From the NCBI RefSeq assembly GCF_023516715.1, contig NZ_JAMGSI010000001.1, forward strand, positions 1,116,001 to 1,180,000: 64,000 bases of DNA, in the 5' to 3' direction. The notes beneath the pieces are model-generated. The model had not been told where the DNA came from. It was given only the letters and a program-made list of their open reading frames with translations, and did no database searches. Below are positions 63,770 to 64,000 of this stretch, in pieces (the first letter of the stretch is position 1; the number at the start of each line of letters is the position of its first letter). The stretch is from Akkermansia massiliensis. GTDB taxonomy: Bacteria > Verrucomicrobiota > Verrucomicrobiia > Verrucomicrobiales > Akkermansiaceae. A program made the position numbers and the translations under genes.

Positions 63770-64000
63770 TCATGGCAAGGCATTCAACCAGGGATGGAAA
63801 ATGGAATCCGCATCTGCCTGTTCCGAACATCTTCGGAGCAGTATATCCCCGCCTTTCGGATTTTTTTCTCTTCCAGGCTGCGCCCGTATGATTTACTGCG
63901 ATCCACATCGGCAGGAGTGCCTGAGCAGACAACCCCCATAGATTCCTTGTGCAAGACATTGTGCATCCAATCAGCTCAGAGGCAGAAGTGGTGATCCGGC
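63770..64000. other. Right edge; no supported gene
   Basis: 231 bp after hsdR. Short frames exist on both strands (plus from 63794; minus 63784-63966) but neither has recognisable content, and a gene entering from the right cannot be excluded. Confidence 0.4.

Noticed and set aside
1-64000. CRISPR array, IS element or rRNA operon
   Set aside because: No regularly spaced repeats, transposase motifs or rRNA sequence were seen on either strand.

Overview
The window looks like chromosomal DNA of a GC-rich Verrucomicrobiota bacterium, most likely Akkermansia or a close relative. This rests on the style of the gene set (TatC with a large loop, a TonB/ExbBD/Def cluster, GT4 plus GH57 glucan genes, weak Shine-Dalgarno signals, strong G/C at third positions). 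It is inference, because no rRNA gene is present. Most of the window is a conserved core read on both strands. Two stretches stand out as AT-richer and probably acquired: a lone nuclease-helicase gene (44508-46472) and the tRNA-Val-linked type I restriction-modification locus (57503-63769), whose hsdS is the most AT-rich part.

Layout. 1-5014 (minus): the start of an OmpR-type response regulator cut by the window edge, then two secreted von Willebrand factor A proteins. 5162-7171 (minus): tatC and uppP. 7335-10025: gltX convergent with an amidohydrolase around a shared hairpin. 10237-13832 (plus): an MscS channel followed by queF and queC for queuosine. 13875-17334 (minus): a beta-CASP metallo-beta-lactamase nuclease translationally coupled to thymidylate kinase, a GNAT acetyltransferase and an unknown exported protein. 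17671-20800 (plus): a small putative membrane protein, a YkvA-type protein, a DUF4230 protein, isocitrate dehydrogenase and a VOC protein. 20906-21328: remains of a Hep/Hag-like repeat protein.

21431-27549 (minus) is the most unusual part. Five genes, each overlapping the next by ATGA, encode Alternative Complex III-type subunits ActC, ActD, ActE and ActF, then a 772-residue fusion of a CcoN-like 12-helix domain, a CcoO-like haem c domain and a further cytochrome c domain. The adjacent ActA and ActB genes expected for ACIII are absent, and the CcoN-like part lacks the histidines that bind haem and copper. This suggests a reduced or re-purposed membrane electron-transfer complex.

27842-34016: an isochorismate-synthase-like gene (possibly menaquinone), then alpha-glucan genes (GH31, GT4, and GH57 with Gly at the catalytic Glu position). 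34291-35436: an SdpR/SdpI-like pair with a palindrome at its promoter. 35890-38796 (minus): tonB-exbB-exbD-def. 38988-44479 (plus): ssb, purD, a DUF1287 protein, fhs and panE. 46528-48309: a helical-repeat protein and a metallophosphoesterase. 48485-55773: a complete Yej-type peptide ABC importer with enlarged permeases and two separate ATPases. 56183-57286 (minus): alanine racemase. 57503-63769: tRNA-Val and hsdM-hsdS-hsdR.
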